Shown one piece after another: positions 33,861 to 43,594 of a stretch of 64,000 nucleotides of DNA (position 1 is its first letter; each line of letters opens with the position of its first letter). Location: the NCBI GenBank assembly GCA_948602995.1, contig CAPEBR010000002.1, positions 73,894 through 137,893 of the forward strand, read 5' to 3'. The translations under genes and the position numbers were made by a program. Source of the stretch: an uncultured Dorea sp. GTDB taxonomy: Bacteria > Bacillota > Clostridia > Lachnospirales > Lachnospiraceae. The notes under the pieces are model-generated. The model made no database searches. It saw nothing but the letters and a program-made list of their open reading frames with translations, and was not told where the DNA came from.

Positions 33861-36800
33861 ATGGAATCTTCAATTTTAAAACAGATTGCGAGATTTTTGC
33901 AAGAACAGAAAAAGCAGAAGAGATGGCTGGTGGTGTTCCTTTGCATGGCGGTTATCGTTGGGCTGGGGACAGTCGCAGCACTGAAGATGAGGGGTCAGGC
34001 GATGACGCACAAGGAAAAGGTGGTCATCTGCAAATTAGATGTGCACCAGCACAAAGATGAGTGTTATGACGGGAAGAAGGAGAATCTGATCTGCGGATAC
34101 GCGGATTATGTGGTTCATGTACATAACGATGACTGTTATGACTGGAATGGGGAATTCACCTGTCAGCTTCCGGAGATAGAGAAGCACGAGCACAACGAAG
34201 AGTGTTATACCGAAGAGAAGACGCTGATCTGCGGGCAGGAAGAGGCAGACGGGCACCAGCATGGTGAGGAATGCTACACCAGACAGCAGGGCGAACTTAC
34301 CTGCCAGGTTCCGGAACATACACACGCGGACGAGTGCTATGACGAGGCGGGGGAAATGATCTGCGGACTGGAAGAACATGCACATGGGGATGATTGCTAC
34401 GAGTGGACAGATGAACTGACCTGCCAGATGACGGAAGACGAAGGCGGACACACTCATACAGATGAATGTTATGAGGTGGAGAAAGTTCTTTCCTGCGGGA
34501 AGCTGGAACTCCATACCCATACGGACGAATGCTACAAGAAGATCAATGAGGAAGAAAAGCTCAGTGAGACGAACAGGCGGCTCGTGTGTACCATTCCGGT
34601 ACTGGAGGAGCACATCCATACGGAAGAAGATGGATGCTTCGAGATTGTGGAAGTGACTGCGAATGGAGAATTGGTAGAAAAAGGAGATGCAGAGGCTGAG
34701 AAGGAGGGAGAAATCTTTACAGCTGATCTGGATGAAGAAGATAAAGAAGAAGCAGATGTGGATGAAGAAACTGTTGGAGTAGGTGAGACTGAGAAGGAAT
34801 CTTATGACGAAACCAGGACTTATGAAGGAGAAGGATATATTGTAACAGCTTCTTATAATAAAGATGCAAATATTCCGGAAGATGCAGAGTTTATTGCTAA
34901 ACAGATTACGGAAGAAAGCGATGCAGAAAGATATAAGGAACATGAGGAGGAATTCAAGAAGAGCATTAAGAATGAAGATTCTACCATGAGTGGATTATTT
35001 GAAATAGGCTTCTTTTTAGATGGTAAAGAAGTGGTGCCGGAGAGTCCGGTAGAAATCACGATTCAGCTTGTAAATCAATATGGACTGCCAGAAGGTGTTC
35101 CGACAAAGATTGTACATTTTGATGATGAAAAAACAGAAGTTCTTGATGGAAGCAAAGCAGAGAGTGGAAGCACATCTTTTAAGACAGAAAGTTTTTCTCC
35201 CTATGCAGTAGGGTATGAGAATAAAGCAGCGGATGCAGTGACAACAGCTGTCCATATTTCAGAATCCACAACATATGAAGATGATGTATTCAAAGCAACT
35301 TTTCATATTGAAGGGGATATAAAGGTATCAAAAGAAGATGCGGACGATATAGAGTCGGATGCCGGAACAGATGATACTGGAGAAATATTTGAGGATAAAG
35401 AGACAAATGAAGATGAAGTGACTGATGAAACTGGTGAAACTGAAACGGAGGGCAAAGATGGTTTAGAAAACTCAGATATGTCCGGTGACGAGGAGACAGA
35501 AGAGGAAGGTGCAGCCGGTGAAAGTGGTTCACAAGATGAAGAAGATTCGGGGGATGCGGATATATCAGATGAAAGTACACTAGCTGAAAGCGATAATCCA
35601 AAACTGAAATTTGAGGTATTATCTTTGGGTGAAGACAGTGATAAGTATTCAACAGCATTTGATTATGTAGAACAGTCAGATGAAAAGGATGAGTTGCTTC
35701 GGCTTCAAGTGGTATCCTGTTCTTTGACATATGCAGGAAAAGAAATAGATATATCAGATTGCAAAGTTACGGCAAAAATTACGTCTGCAGAAACCTTAAA
35801 TGATCAGGCTAAGGAATCAATTCCGGTAACTGTAAAACAGATACTTGGTGAAGAGAAAGCGGCAGAGATTGGCGAAGAAGTACTGGAAAAGAAGACCGGG
35901 ATTATGTTAAAGGCTATGAAAATAAACGATACAGAAGTAGATTCTATTGGAGATACTTATTTGAATCAGCACGAGACCGAGGCGCCGATTGCAGGAAGTA
36001 TAAATGCACATAATGAAAAAATTGCCATGGCTGCGTTAGCTAAGTCAAATGTTCAATTTACCGTACAATATTATGCATATGCACAGATTCTGGAAGATAA
36101 GCAAACGACAGGGGCTGAGGCGATTACAATTATCAATACAAGTATAAGAGAGGGTGAAAAAGGAGGGGCAGAACTACCTAGCAATGCGAAAACACTCAAT
36201 ACTAAAAACATGTATGTCGGAGCTACAGGAACAACTAAAGAGTATAAGTATAAAGATAAAGACAATAAAGACCAAACAATAAAATGGCCTGTATATAGTC
36301 CGGTATATAAAGATAAGGAAACGACAGATTCACTGACAAAGCTCTATACGGCAGATCAATACGAGTTTCGAGAGATTGCCAGTGGACTGGATCATATTAA
36401 TAAATTTGCGAAGGCGGGTTTAAACTTTGATCTTTATGAAGTCTGGGTATTGCAGAATTCGAAAGCAGCAGAGAATCAGAAAAAAGTCAGCAGTACAAAT
36501 AAAGATGACTGGACAGTATATAGCGGAGATCAAGTGAAGAAAATTTCCTTTACCAATAATGCGGATGCGGCTGGTGGAAATGTAATACTTATTGCAGATG
36601 ATACAGTGATTCGTCTGGTGGGTAAAAGTAATACCGAAGATAAAGATTATCCTACAAGATTTTTTGATTATGACATTACGAATGGTACAGCAAGTGCATC
36701 AGATGAGAATCGAGTTTATCGGAAGGGTATTAATAGTGTAAACAATTACACCTTAAATACTAAGCCGTTGTATGGATTTGGTAATAACAATTCTGGAAAG

Positions 36801-38162
36801 ACGGGGATGGAATCAGATATACTTGATGGACATTATATTAATCAGGCAGTCAAACCGAATGGAAATAGTGCGAAGACAATACGAGAGAAATGTGCTTACG
36901 GATTGGTGCGGGAATCGTTGTCAGAAAACGGGTATCCACAGATTAGAGTGGGAGCGCCGGATTTATTTAATCCAAAAGCGAAATTACAAGGAAAAACAGA
37001 AATTCCGGGTCGTTCACTTACCTTCGAACGGGATGGTGATACGTATACATTGAAAGCGGTAGTTGGAAGTGGAAATCATGCGGAAAATTTGAACCAGTTT
37101 CAGAAGGGAAGTATAGCTTGGGGAACGGATCCGGGTGACCAGATATGGACAAATCAATTTTGGCCTATGGATAATGCGAGTACCTTCGGTGCTAGTGGCC
37201 ATGATCCTAAATTTGGAACACATGCTCAGTATAATTCAATGAAGTTAATAAATGCTGATGACGGGCAGGAACATAATAGTTTCTTCGGCATGAATTTTGA
37301 GGTTGATTTTAACTTGACAGATGATTATGTAGGACCATTAAATTATTATTTCTTTGGCGATGATGATATGTGGGTATTTTTGGAGCATCCAGGTGGAAAA
37401 ACAGAGCTGATTTGTGATATCGGCGGTGTTCATCAGGCAGCAGGAGAATATGTAGATTTGTGGAACTATATTGAGAAACCGACAGATGGAGATGCGGCTG
37501 ATAAATCTGACCCGGAGCAAATACGTACAAAATCATATACGCTGAAATTCTTTTACACAGAGCGAGGAGCGTCAGGTTCCACCTGTTGGATGCAGTTTAC
37601 TTTACCATCTGTAAATGCTGTTCCTGTAATTGATTATACAGGCAATGTTAAAAGTACTTTGACAGTGAAAAAAGAAATAGGCGGAGAAGTGCCAGAGGAG
37701 TTTTTGAAGGAAAAGTTCGAGTTTACAATTACGTTTAAAGGTAATGCCGAGAATATAGCTTACAATACTTATCCATATGAAATAAAGAATGCAGACGGAA
37801 CAGTTGCAGAGAAAGGCGATATCCGATCTGGTGGAAAGTTTAAGCTGAGTCACAATCAGACGATAGAGGTGTTTAACCTTCCTGATGGAACGAATTATAC
37901 CATCAAAGAGGCAAAGTATGCTGCCTATGAACCGGATTTGGAGAATGAAAGTACGGGTGTAATTATGAAAGACAAGACAGTTGAAGGGACGATAGACTGG
38001 GATAGAGATGATAAATTTGATTTTATTAATCAGCCAGTCGAATATGAACTTCCCGAAACTGGTGGTTATGGTCCAATCATATATACAATGGCAGGCGTCT
38101 TAGCCTTATTATCAGGCGCAGGCTTTATGTATAGAAAAAAAGTTAGGGAAAGGAGGGGGTAA
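33861..38162 (+). CDS. Giant LPETG surface adhesin with His/Cys repeats and fibro-slime domain
   Basis: A 1433-residue wall-anchored protein. An N-terminal helix at about 22-41 serves as signal-anchor. Residues about 55-260 hold nine units of the pattern H-x-H-x-x-x-C-Y with a second Cys 10-15 residues later. An acidic stretch (about 265-330, 440-560) and beta-rich regions follow. A fibro-slime (PA14-like) domain lies near 1120-1260 (FFGDDDMWVFLE, DIGGVHQAAGEY). A collagen-binding-B-like repeat comes before LPETG (1397-1401), a hydrophobic helix and a basic tail, a sorting signal. It is a candidate pilus tip or adhesin. Codon usage in the middle is more AT-rich than in its neighbours. Confidence 0.88.
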   Translation: MESSILKQIARFLQEQKKQKRWLVVFLCMAVIVGLGTVAALKMRGQAMTHKEKVVICKLDVHQHKDECYDGKKENLICGYADYVVHVHNDDCYDWNGEFTCQLPEIEKHEHNEECYTEEKTLICGQEEADGHQHGEECYTRQQGELTCQVPEHTHADECYDEAGEMICGLEEHAHGDDCYEWTDELTCQMTEDEGGHTHTDECYEVEKVLSCGKLELHTHTDECYKKINEEEKLSETNRRLVCTIPVLEEHIHTEEDGCFEIVEVTANGELVEKGDAEAEKEGEIFTADLDEEDKEEADVDEETVGVGETEKESYDETRTYEGEGYIVTASYNKDANIPEDAEFIAKQITEESDAERYKEHEEEFKKSIKNEDSTMSGLFEIGFFLDGKEVVPESPVEITIQLVNQYGLPEGVPTKIVHFDDEKTEVLDGSKAESGSTSFKTESFSPYAVGYENKAADAVTTAVHISESTTYEDDVFKATFHIEGDIKVSKEDADDIESDAGTDDTGEIFEDKETNEDEVTDETGETETEGKDGLENSDMSGDEETEEEGAAGESGSQDEEDSGDADISDESTLAESDNPKLKFEVLSLGEDSDKYSTAFDYVEQSDEKDELLRLQVVSCSLTYAGKEIDISDCKVTAKITSAETLNDQAKESIPVTVKQILGEEKAAEIGEEVLEKKTGIMLKAMKINDTEVDSIGDTYLNQHETEAPIAGSINAHNEKIAMAALAKSNVQFTVQYYAYAQILEDKQTTGAEAITIINTSIREGEKGGAELPSNAKTLNTKNMYVGATGTTKEYKYKDKDNKDQTIKWPVYSPVYKDKETTDSLTKLYTADQYEFREIASGLDHINKFAKAGLNFDLYEVWVLQNSKAAENQKKVSSTNKDDWTVYSGDQVKKISFTNNADAAGGNVILIADDTVIRLVGKSNTEDKDYPTRFFDYDITNGTASASDENRVYRKGINSVNNYTLNTKPLYGFGNNNSGKTGMESDILDGHYINQAVKPNGNSAKTIREKCAYGLVRESLSENGYPQIRVGAPDLFNPKAKLQGKTEIPGRSLTFERDGDTYTLKAVVGSGNHAENLNQFQKGSIAWGTDPGDQIWTNQFWPMDNASTFGASGHDPKFGTHAQYNSMKLINADDGQEHNSFFGMNFEVDFNLTDDYVGPLNYYFFGDDDMWVFLEHPGGKTELICDIGGVHQAAGEYVDLWNYIEKPTDGDAADKSDPEQIRTKSYTLKFFYTERGASGSTCWMQFTLPSVNAVPVIDYTGNVKSTLTVKKEIGGEVPEEFLKEKFEFTITFKGNAENIAYNTYPYEIKNADGTVAEKGDIRSGGKFKLSHNQTIEVFNLPDGTNYTIKEAKYAAYEPDLENESTGVIMKDKTVEGTIDWDRDDKFDFINQPVEYELPETGGYGPIIYTMAGVLALLSGAGFMYRKKVRERRG

Positions 38163-38261
38163 GATTCCTCCGGGAACTAACAAATTACGGATTCGATGTA
38201 TTTTATATCTATCGAATCCAGACAACATTCAAAGTAATAAAAATAAAAGGAGAATGAGATT

Positions 38262-39872
38262 ATGAAAAGAATCAAAAAATTAGCAGCTCTTATGGTAGCA
38301 GCAATGATGGCATTAGCTATGAGTATCACAGCTTTTGCACAGACAGTAGCACTTAATCCGGCAGATCCGGATGGCGCTAAAATTACAATTAATAATGCAG
38401 CAAAGGGTGAAACTTACAATATCTATAAACTCTTTGACGCAACTGTTAATGGCGATAAAATTGCCTATCAGTGTGAAGGTGACATACCAGTAGGATTAAC
38501 AACTTTCTTTTCAAAAGATGATTCTAACAATGTAATTCCGGCAGATTCTATTCTTGAGAAAGATGGGACTGGAAAGGTTACAGGAACTAAAATGACACCC
38601 GAATTAAAGGCAGCACTTGAAGCCTGGGCAGAAACTGCTACAGTAACCAACTATGCAGTTAGTGAAGGAGATGTACTTGAATTTACCGGACTTGCCTATG
38701 GCTATTATGTGATGACTACAACTCATAAGTCAGATGATGCAGAGGGTGAAGATGCTAAAGCAGCAATCACTGTTACATCTACTCAGCCGAATGCTTCTAT
38801 CTATGACAAGAACGTAAATGAGCCAAGTGTTACAAAGGATGTTGAAAAAGAGAGTTATTCTATCGGCGATACGGTTAAGTACACAGCTAGATTTGATACC
38901 ACGAACTATATAGCGAAAGAAGGTGACGCTGGAGATAAGTCTCATCAGGTTATAAATTATGTGATTAGTGATACATTACCTGAGTTCTTGAGTGATGTTG
39001 AAGTAACCAACATTACGATTGGTGGAGGTGCTTATAAGGTTCATGGAGAAGTACCACAGTTTAATAATGACAAAAAGATTACAATCCCATGGGCAAGAAA
39101 AGAAGCTGATGGAAGCTACACCAGTATTTACGCACAGGGTGCTCAGATTGTAATGACATATGAAGCAGTTCTTACATCGACAACGAATATCAATAAAGTA
39201 GATATAAATACTGTTTCTATCCAACCTGAAGTTTATAACCCTGATACTCCGGATATACCGGAACCGTGGGATGAGACTTGGGAAGATACCGCAGAGATCA
39301 CAACTTATGCAGCAGCAATTAAGAAAGTAGATCAGGATAAACAGGCACTGGCTGGCGCTATATTTACTATTAAAGGTCTTACAGTAGAAGTAGTAGAGGG
39401 AGAGAGCGGTGTTTATAGAGTTGTTTCTTATGATCCGACAGAAAATGCTCCAGAAAGTGCAGAAATGTCTACGGATGAAAGTGGAAAACTGTATATTGTT
39501 GGTCTTGCTAAAGATGTAAAACTTACAGTAACTGAGTTTAAAGCACCGGATGGTTATAACAAGTTGACAGAGACAGTAGAACTCACACCACAGGAACTTG
39601 CTAAAACTATTTATGAGACCTCTGGCGAAAGACGTTATGATGAAAAAGGTAATCTTGTGAGTGAATCTTCTTCAACTACAACAACTCAGACAGTTTCAAA
39701 GAACCTTTCTGAGTTGGATGCAGAAGCGCTTGAAATCACGAATAATCAGGGCTCACTCCTTCCATCCACAGGTGGTATCGGAACAACAATCTTCTACATC
39801 GTTGGTGCAGTTCTTGTAATTGGCGCAGGCGTCATCTTGGTTACAAAGAAACGTATGAGCAAAGAAGTTTAA
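38262..39872 (+). CDS. LPSTG major (backbone) pilin
   Basis: A 536-residue SpaA/FimA-type pilin. Signal peptide 1-26 (cleaved after TAFA). The candidate pilin lysine lies in IYDKNVNEP, near residue 185, resembling the YPKN motif. An E-box glutamate lies in LTVTEFKAPDGYN (about 430). The sorting signal is LPSTG (500-504), then a hydrophobic helix and KKR tail. These allow the sortase encoded next to link subunits through an isopeptide bond. AAAGGAG precedes the start. It is separated from the adhesin by a short gap holding a GGATTCGAT/ATCGAATCC hairpin. Confidence 0.9.
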   Translation: MKRIKKLAALMVAAMMALAMSITAFAQTVALNPADPDGAKITINNAAKGETYNIYKLFDATVNGDKIAYQCEGDIPVGLTTFFSKDDSNNVIPADSILEKDGTGKVTGTKMTPELKAALEAWAETATVTNYAVSEGDVLEFTGLAYGYYVMTTTHKSDDAEGEDAKAAITVTSTQPNASIYDKNVNEPSVTKDVEKESYSIGDTVKYTARFDTTNYIAKEGDAGDKSHQVINYVISDTLPEFLSDVEVTNITIGGGAYKVHGEVPQFNNDKKITIPWARKEADGSYTSIYAQGAQIVMTYEAVLTSTTNINKVDINTVSIQPEVYNPDTPDIPEPWDETWEDTAEITTYAAAIKKVDQDKQALAGAIFTIKGLTVEVVEGESGVYRVVSYDPTENAPESAEMSTDESGKLYIVGLAKDVKLTVTEFKAPDGYNKLTETVELTPQELAKTIYETSGERRYDEKGNLVSESSSTTTTQTVSKNLSELDAEALEITNNQGSLLPSTGGIGTTIFYIVGAVLVIGAGVILVTKKRMSKEV

Positions 39873-40048
39873 TACTTATCATACCCTGAGGGACAGTTTA
39901 TCTGTCCCAAGGGGATTTGCCGCACAGGCTGACACCTTCCCGTGGTGTGCGGTGAGCAACGGATGATAGACTATCCGGCAGACGTCAGCAGGTGACAGGA
40001 GTTCACCTTGATAAATTCGAAGCCCATCGAATAGAATGGGGGATATTT
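39873..40048 (+). promoter_or_regulatory. Structured intergenic region between pilin and sortase genes
   Basis: Two hairpins: GGGACAG/CTGTCCC at about 39892-39910 and CCGCAC/GTGCGG at about 39920-39950. Neither has a U tract. They may lower expression of the sortase relative to the pilin or protect the pilin mRNA. Confidence 0.4.
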
Positions 40049-41032
40049 ATGAATGAAGAGACGCATTTAAACGAAGCAATGTATGCAAATGAAGACGCGT
40101 CGTCAAAGCAGATAAAGGCGCAGAAAACTTCGTCGGGGAATAAGGCAGAAAAAAAAGGAAAGCGTCAGAAAAAAACAAAGAAGAAAAAAAGTTCTTCTAT
40201 TTCAACAATTATTCTGGTTGTTATTATGTTAGCGGGCGTAGCGGTATTTTCTTATCCTTCGATCAGTGACTGGTGGAATTCCCTGCATGCAACACAGGCA
40301 ATTGCCGGTTATGTGGAAGCGGTAGAGAGCATGTCCAAGGAAGAGAAGGAAGAGATCTTTACGAAGGCCAGGGAATACAATGAATCCCTTCCGAACGGCG
40401 TTCACTTTCAACTTTCAGATGAAGAGAAAGCGCGGTATGAGAGTATTTTAGACGTCACAGGAACCGGAATTATGGGATACGTTCAGATTAAATCTATCGG
40501 TGTGAATCTTCCGGTATATCACGGAGTGGAAGAGGGGACTCTGCAGATTGCGGTAGGACATATTCCAGGGTCGTCATTCCCCATCGGAGGAGAGCGTACC
40601 CATTCCGTAATGTCCGGCCACAGAGGGCTTCCCAGTGCGAAGCTGTTCTCGGATTTAGATAAACTGGGCGAGGGAGACACATTTACGGTTACGGTACTGG
40701 ATGAGACGATTACATACATGGTAGATCAGATCAGAATTGTACTGCCGGAGGAAACTGACGAACTTGCGATCGTAGATGGTGAGGACTACTGTACACTGAC
40801 TACCTGCACTCCATATGGCGTCAATTCCCACCGTATCTTGATGCGGGGGCACCGGATTGCGAATCTGGATAGCGCGGCCACGCCGTCGGAGGCAGTCAGA
40901 ATCCCGACCTACATCGTAATCCCGGCAGTGGGCATTCCTATTCTGTTCATCGTACTGATCGGCATGCTGATCCATTACCGCAGACGACCGAATAAACAGG
41001 CCCAGAAGATGCTGGATGATTTCAAGAAATAA
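40049..41032 (+). CDS. Class C (pilin-polymerising) sortase
   Basis: A 327-residue transpeptidase. A Lys-rich cytoplasmic start, one helix (about 51-70), catalytic domain and a second helix (about 288-310). Active-site residues: H191 (MSGHRGLP), C253 (TLTTCTPYG) and R262 (NSHRILMRG). The GVGH-like GHIPGSSFPIGG strand and the C-terminal helix are class C features. It would join pilins by Lys isopeptide bonds. The ATG at 40049 has GGGGGA upstream; an upstream GTG at 39992 lacks a site. Confidence 0.92.
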   Translation: MNEETHLNEAMYANEDASSKQIKAQKTSSGNKAEKKGKRQKKTKKKKSSSISTIILVVIMLAGVAVFSYPSISDWWNSLHATQAIAGYVEAVESMSKEEKEEIFTKAREYNESLPNGVHFQLSDEEKARYESILDVTGTGIMGYVQIKSIGVNLPVYHGVEEGTLQIAVGHIPGSSFPIGGERTHSVMSGHRGLPSAKLFSDLDKLGEGDTFTVTVLDETITYMVDQIRIVLPEETDELAIVDGEDYCTLTTCTPYGVNSHRILMRGHRIANLDSAATPSEAVRIPTYIVIPAVGIPILFIVLIGMLIHYRRRPNKQAQKMLDDFKK

Positions 41033-41072
41033 TGATTCTCAGAGGAGTAAAAGTAAGAAGGAGGAGAGGTTT

Positions 41073-42215
41073 ATGGAAATAAAGTGGAGGCACCGCCAGG
41101 ACAGATTCACAGGCCGGCTGGCCGGTTCGCTTCTGGCGCTTGCGCTGACAGCGGGACTGGTGGCAGCGGCGCCCGGACTGGACGGGGCGGCAAGGGCAGT
41201 CAATCTGGAAGAGGAATGCACGCTGAAGGTAGCGCCAGTAGATCCCAGTGGCAGCAACCAGGAGATGGCGGCTGACCTGGCAGGCGCAGCGGTTACGGTT
41301 GACCTGTACAAAGTTGCGGATGCGCAGCCTGTCAGCGGATATGACGCATATACTTATAAATTCTTAGAAGGATACCAGGAACTGGAAGACATCTACAGTT
41401 CCAGTCCGGACAATGCAGACTGGAAGAAGATGGCCCAGAAAGCAGCCGGGTATGTGAAAGAGAACCAGGCAGCCGCGCTGGAGCCTGTAAAAAGCGCAGC
41501 CATAAGCGGCGGCTATGCGCAGTTTGGCGGGTTAAAGAGCGGGCTCTATCTCCTAATCGCCAGGGGGACAGATATCAAAGACTACTGGACGACTGTTAAG
41601 CAGCAGGGAGAGGAAGGAGACGCAGAACCTGCGGAGAGCATTGCCACGCTGGCACGTTCTGTGAAATACGAATACACCTATTCCCCGGAGATGATTTCCC
41701 TGCCGGGAAAAGAGGGAAATACGACAGCGGGCAGCGGCGAATGGCTCTACCACATGGAGGCTTCCCTGAAGCCGGAGCAGAGCCTGCGCTACGGTTCCCT
41801 GGAGATTGTAAAGACCCTGAGGAGTTATGAGACGAAGGATCCGGCGACCTTTGTATTCCAGGTGAAAGGGGTTCTGGGCGAAGAGACGGTATTTGACGAC
41901 ATGGTATCCCTGACATTTACGGCAGAAGACGGACCCGGACAGAAGAGTGTCGTTCTGGAAGACCGGATTCCGGTAGGGGCAGTCGTGACGGTGACCGAGG
42001 TATATTCCGGCGGGATCTATGACCAGATCTCCATAACGCCGGATCCGGTAACGATTGAAGCAAACAACATCGTGTCCGTTGCATTTACCAACGACTACAA
42101 TGAGACAAACCGCGGCGGCGGGTCAGTGACCAACCGCTTTAACCAGTCCGAGACCGGATGGCATCTGCAGAAAGTTTATGATGACGGCCGGGTTGAAGAG
42201 CAGGGGAATGAATAA
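41073..42215 (+). CDS. Secreted pilin-like protein without sorting signal
   Basis: A 380-residue exported protein with signal peptide ending near AARA (about 42). The body has Cna-B/DUF5979-like beta domains (LEIVKTLRSYETKDPATFVFQV and VTVTEVYSGG), as in minor pilins. No LPxTG motif or C-terminal helix; it ends in VEEQGNE, so it must be held by a partner or linked through another residue. AGGAGGAG precedes the ATG at 41073. It is placed between the class C sortase and two SipW-type proteins, so it may be a tip or base subunit. Confidence 0.75.
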   Translation: MEIKWRHRQDRFTGRLAGSLLALALTAGLVAAAPGLDGAARAVNLEEECTLKVAPVDPSGSNQEMAADLAGAAVTVDLYKVADAQPVSGYDAYTYKFLEGYQELEDIYSSSPDNADWKKMAQKAAGYVKENQAAALEPVKSAAISGGYAQFGGLKSGLYLLIARGTDIKDYWTTVKQQGEEGDAEPAESIATLARSVKYEYTYSPEMISLPGKEGNTTAGSGEWLYHMEASLKPEQSLRYGSLEIVKTLRSYETKDPATFVFQVKGVLGEETVFDDMVSLTFTAEDGPGQKSVVLEDRIPVGAVVTVTEVYSGGIYDQISITPDPVTIEANNIVSVAFTNDYNETNRGGGSVTNRFNQSETGWHLQKVYDDGRVEEQGNE

Positions 42216-42229
42216 GGAGGGCAAAGCAG

Positions 42230-42760
42230 ATGAAGAAGAAACAGATTTTTCTGGGATTTCTGGCAGCGGGGCTTGTTCTTGCCAGTTCCGTGGGCAGCGC
42301 CTGGGCTTATTTTACCACCTATGTAGAGGCAAGGGGCGGTGAGGTTATTTCCCTTGGGGATGAGACAGTCGTGAAGGAAAAATTCTCAGAGTGGACGAAG
42401 GAGATTCGAATCACCAGCGACGCGGATTCTGAGCCGGTCTATGTCCGGGCAAAGGCATTCTGCAGCGCATATGATTTTGAGTATATTGATCCTAGCGAGA
42501 ACAAGGACAAATGGGCTCCGGGGGCAGATGATTACTATTATTACAGCGAGATCCTGAAGGGAGGATCTGAGACGACGGAGCTTCTGGTGCATATTAAGGA
42601 TGTACCGGGAGATGAGGTGGATCAGAAGGACTTTAACATGGTTGTGATCTATGAGACAACGCCTGTCCAGTATGGCGAAAACGGCGAGCCTCTGCCTGCG
42701 TCAGAGATTGACTGGAGTGGGAAGCTGGATATTACGAGGGTGGAAGGGGGCGTTGAATGA
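42230..42760 (+). CDS. SipW-dependent-type secreted protein 1 (TasA/camelysin-like signal)
   Basis: A 176-residue protein beginning MKKKQIFLGFLAAGLVLA, with AWAYFTTYVEARGG after the hydrophobic core. The AYFT motif marks signal peptides processed by SipW-type peptidases (as for TasA/TapA in Bacillus). The mature part is a small beta domain with acidic tail (DWSGKLDITRVEGGVE). It overlaps the next gene by four bases. The cognate peptidase is likely the product of 45345-45908. Subunits of this type can form fibres; here the role is inferred. Confidence 0.75.
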   Translation: MKKKQIFLGFLAAGLVLASSVGSAWAYFTTYVEARGGEVISLGDETVVKEKFSEWTKEIRITSDADSEPVYVRAKAFCSAYDFEYIDPSENKDKWAPGADDYYYYSEILKGGSETTELLVHIKDVPGDEVDQKDFNMVVIYETTPVQYGENGEPLPASEIDWSGKLDITRVEGGVE

Positions 42761-43581
42761 TGAAGCGCATGAGGAAATTCTTAAGGTCCCCGAAGACCAC
42801 GGTGACTGCATTTGTCCTGGCGGTCCTGCTGCTTCTGTTCTCATCTATAGGAGGGACGAGGGCGGCGCTGACTTATTTCTCCGAGACCTATGCGTCAAGG
42901 GTACAGATGTCCAACATCGGCGTGACCCTGATGGAGAAGGGCCAGCATGACGAGAAGTTTAAGCCAGTATCGAAACGTGACTACAATGACGCCTCTAACG
43001 GAACCTGGAACGAGAACACAGGGGCGCTGCTGGAAGGCATGCTGGAGGAGGACGAGGAGCTTATACCCGGCAGAAAATACAAAGAAGAGCTGAAGGTGCA
43101 GAACACAGGGGATATCAGACAGTATGTCCGTGTCAGCATTTACAAATACTGGACAGACGGGAAGGCTGAGAAGGGGAAAGAGCCGGTGAAGAAGCCGGAG
43201 CTGGATCCGAAGCTGATAGAGCTGAATCTAGTGAATATCGCCGGACAGGACAGCGGCAGCGGGAAATGGCTGTTAGATCAGGGAGCATCCACGAAGGAGC
43301 GGACGGTTCTATACTATTCCGATGTACTGGACGCACAGAAGGAGACGGATCCATTTACAGATACAGTAAGGATCGATGATAATATAGCAACTAAAGTGAC
43401 ACAGACCGTGACCCAAAAAGGGGAATATACAAATATCAAGACAACTTATGATTATGACGGGATCGGCTTCTGTGTAGAGGCGAAGGTCGATGCGGTCCAG
43501 GATCACAATGCGGCGGACGCCATCTGGAGCGCATGGGGCAGGAGAGTCTCGATTGACAATGAGACACTGAGTCTGGAGTAA
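42757..43581 (+). CDS. SipW-dependent-type secreted protein 2
   Basis: A 274-residue exported protein. Hydrophobic core VTAFVLAVLLLLFSSIGG then ALTYFSETYASR, again the SipW-type cleavage region. The mature part has a beta domain with KVQNTGDIRQYVRVSIYKYW, close to TasA/camelysin-like proteins. It starts inside the end of the preceding gene (ATGATG overlap). No sorting signal. With its neighbour it probably forms a pair of fibre or anchor subunits. Confidence 0.75.
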   Translation: MMKRMRKFLRSPKTTVTAFVLAVLLLLFSSIGGTRAALTYFSETYASRVQMSNIGVTLMEKGQHDEKFKPVSKRDYNDASNGTWNENTGALLEGMLEEDEELIPGRKYKEELKVQNTGDIRQYVRVSIYKYWTDGKAEKGKEPVKKPELDPKLIELNLVNIAGQDSGSGKWLLDQGASTKERTVLYYSDVLDAQKETDPFTDTVRIDDNIATKVTQTVTQKGEYTNIKTTYDYDGIGFCVEAKVDAVQDHNAADAIWSAWGRRVSIDNETLSLE

Positions 43582-43594
43582 GGAGGGAGAGAGC

